Below, piece after piece: positions 7,311-9,619 of a DNA stretch of 9,619 bases. The notes beneath the pieces are model-generated. The model was not told the DNA's origin, made no database searches, and saw only the letters and a program-made list of their open reading frames with translations. A program made the position numbers and the translations under genes. How positions within the stretch are numbered: the stretch's first letter is position 1; each line of letters begins with the position of its first letter. The stretch covers positions 1-9,619 of the forward strand of contig JADJYH010000061.1 of NCBI GenBank assembly GCA_016719855.1. Direction: 5' to 3'. The DNA is from Saprospiraceae bacterium. GTDB taxonomy: Bacteria; Bacteroidota; Bacteroidia; Chitinophagales; Saprospiraceae.

Positions 7311-9619
7311 ATGACGGATTCTCATTTATAGCAAAATGCCCACCCTGCCTATATTGACTCGCTCTACGAGCAATATTTGGCCAATCCCGATGCGGTGGAA
7401 CATAGCTGGCGCTTGTTTTTCAAGGGCTTCGACTACGGCTTCAATGCGAACAACGGAACTGGCTCAATGGGGCCGCAAGCGGTAACGGCGCCGTACACGC
7501 CACACCCGGCGACGTTGACCTCGACGAGCTGCGGGTGCTGGCACTTATCATCGGCTATCGCAACCGGGGCCACCTCAAGTCAACCACCAACCCGCTCAAG
7601 CCCCGCAAGAACCGCAAGCCTTCGCTCGAACTCGCCGATTTCAGCCTGACCGAGGCAAGCCTCGACAAGCCCTACGTGGCTGGAAAGGAAGTAGGGATGG
7701 AGAAAGCGACACTGCGCCAAATCATTGCCCACCTCGAAAAAGTGTATTGTGGCAATATCGGCTTTGAGTTTCACCATATCCAGGACAGGGACAAACGCCG
7801 CTGGCTGCGCAATCGCATAGAGGCACAGGACCCGGAAAGCCAGTGGGGGCTGACGCTCGACGAAAAGAAGCGCATCCTCGAAAAACTCAACGGCGCCACG
7901 GTGTTCGAGCAGTTCTTGCACAAAAAATTCATCGGACAAAAACGCTTCTCGCTGGAAGGTGGCGAGACGACCATTGCCGCCCTCGACGCCATCATCACCG
8001 CTGGTGCGGATGCTGGGGTGGAGGAGGTGGTTTCCGACGCAGGGCACCGGGGCAGGCTGGAACGCTAAAGCTGGCTATCATTTTGGGCAAAACCTACGAG
8101 CAGATTTTTTACGGAGTTTGAGGGCGAGATGCCCGAAGACCAGAGCTTCGGCGACGGCGACGTGAAGTACCACCGCCTGGTCCTCTTCGCAAGTGACCAC
8201 GCCGCACGGCAAGCAAGCCTACTTGAACTAGTGCCAAACCCCGCACCTCGTAGCCGTGAACCGTGGTGGAAGGCTTCAGCAGCAAAAGCGGACGCAGTAC
8301 GGCAGCGAGTACGACCGATTTGCCAGTGCTCATCCACGGCGATGCAGCGGTGGCCGGGCAAGGCATCATCTACAATGTCTCCAGATGAGCTTGTTGGGGG
8401 CTACTCCACGGGCGCGGAACGGTGCATTTTGTCAACAACAACCAAATCGGCTTCGACCGACTGGGAGGACGCCCGTTTCTCTTCGACCTACTGCCGACAT
8501 TGCCAGCACGGTGCAATCGCCTGTTTTTCGTGAACGGCGACGACCCGGAGGCTGTATTTTGCTGCAAAATGGCAATGGAGTACCGCCAACTTTACAACGC
8601 CGACGTGTTCATTGACATGGTTTGCTACCGCAAACACGGACACAATGAGGGCGACGACCAAAGTTCACAACCCACGCTTTAGACCTCATCAACGTACACA
8701 AAGACCCCCGTGAAATTTACAGCCAGCGTCTCATCGAGCGGGGCGATGTACAAAGAACTCGCCGAGAACATGGAGGAAAATGCAGGACTCCCTTGCAGGC
8801 CCGCCTCGACAATTTAAGCAAAACAAACTGCCTTACCAATACCAAAGGCTGAACTGGCCTGGAAAAAATGAAAAAACCACCGTCCTAGAGACTACGACCA
8901 ATCGCCGGAACGGGCATTGACAGCAGGCACTCGACAAAATCTTAGGCTTTTACCAGTATCCAAAGGATTTTAATGCTGTGAACAAGATAGACCGTATCCT
9001 GAAATCATCAGAGGCGATATGGAAAGCGGCAAATTGGACTGGGCGCTCGGCGAACTCAGTGCCACCACGGCTCGCTGCTGCTCGAAGGCAACGACATTGC
9101 CGCCTCAGCGGTCAGAGACGTGAAGCGGAACACTTTCTCCCATCGCCACGCCGTCCTGACCGAGATTGGCACAGGTCGTGAGTACAACCGGCTGGATGGT
9201 TTGGGTGAAAAACAGGGCAAGTTCCGCATCTTCAACTCGCTGCTGAGCGGAAGTGCCGCCGTGCTGGCAACGAGTGTGGCTACACGCTGGCCCGTCCCGA
9301 TGCGCTGGCTGATTTGGGAAACTTGGTTCAGCTGACTTCTTCAACGGGGCGCAGACACATGATGCGGACTGATTCATCATGTCCGCCGACCGTATAGTGG
9401 CAGCGGATGAGCCGGACTTTGCATGTACCTGCTACAGAGCTGCGAGGGCGGGGACAGAGCATAGTAGCGGGCGAGTGTTTTCTACAAAGCTGTGCCAAGT
9501 ACAATATGGCCATGGCCAATGTGACCACGCCCGCCAACCTGTTTCACTTGCTCCGCGGTGACAACAGGTGCGGCGTTCCGCAAACCGTTAATTTTGATGA
9601 CGCCAAAAAAGCGGCCTGC
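7311..9619 (+). CDS. sucA: 2-Oxoglutarate dehydrogenase E1 component, 3' end off window, frameshifted
   Basis: E1 of the 2-oxoglutarate dehydrogenase complex (EC 1.2.4.2) decarboxylates 2-oxoglutarate with thiamine diphosphate and passes the succinyl group to E2 lipoyl arms in the TCA cycle. Start ATG 7311: correcting one missing T and one extra A gives MTDFSFIANAHPAYIDSLYE, the usual E1 N-terminus. Then come the long clean stretch 7535-8040 (LALIIGYRNRGHL, KPYVAGKEVGM, EFHHIQDRDKRRWL, FEQFLHKKFIGQKRFSLEGG), GHRGRL, ILGKTYEQIF, EGEMPEDQSFGDGDVKYH, the cofactor-site block HGDAAVAGQG (8335-8364), NNNQIGF, FIDMVCYRKHGHNEGDD (ending 8658), and later NRLDGLGEKQGKFRIFNSLL (about 9187-9246), MANVTTPANLFHLLRGDN near the end. 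About 770 codons of a family of roughly 900-930 are present. Errors are densest in 8660-9100. A Bacteroidota-type protein is suggested by the N-terminus. Confidence 0.93.

Noticed and set aside
7580..8047. Minus-strand open frame of 155 codons
   Set aside because: It is the mirror of the best-preserved stretch of sucA; codon bias of the true gene keeps the antisense frame open.

Overview
The window looks like a fragment of a Bacteroidota chromosome, possibly Saprospiraceae-like. This rests on a 2-oxoglutarate dehydrogenase E1 with a Bacteroidota-style N-terminus, TAnnTTTG promoter elements, and the eCIS and DUF488 gene types. Every recognisable gene lies on the + strand. Nearly every one is cut by one-base frameshifts, including the housekeeping genes rnhB and sucA, often at homopolymers and often with a compensating shift nearby. 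I read most of these as sequencing or assembly errors, so each gene is given as one reconstructed span rather than as fragments.

Layout. (1) Bases 1-2605 are the C-terminal part of a very large protein of the kind linked to extracellular contractile injection systems (eCIS, phage-tail-like particles). It ends in a toxin tip resembling Ntox15 (polymorphic toxin type 15, HxxD nuclease). (2) Four bases later, 2610-3158 encode a probable immunity protein of the GAD-like/DUF1851 (Tdi1) type. (3) Bases 3167-4487 encode the AAA+ ATPase that is a usual eCIS component. The toxin tip and immunity gene are AT-rich: one 60-base line counts 32% GC, against 65% for lines on either side. This is what a swapped-in toxin cassette looks like. 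(4) Bases 4565-6406 hold two different DUF488 proteins and a dual-OB (DuOB) protein, probably one functional cassette. (5) Bases 6448-7053 are RNase HII (rnhB). (6) Bases 7311-9619 are 2-oxoglutarate dehydrogenase E1 (sucA), running off the right edge.

How they fit together. The left third is the end of an eCIS locus: a carrier protein with a DNase-like warhead, its antidote, and the ATPase of the particle locus. The middle is a small accessory module of unknown biochemical role. The right third is ordinary chromosome. No tRNA, rRNA, CRISPR array, transposase or integrase was seen.
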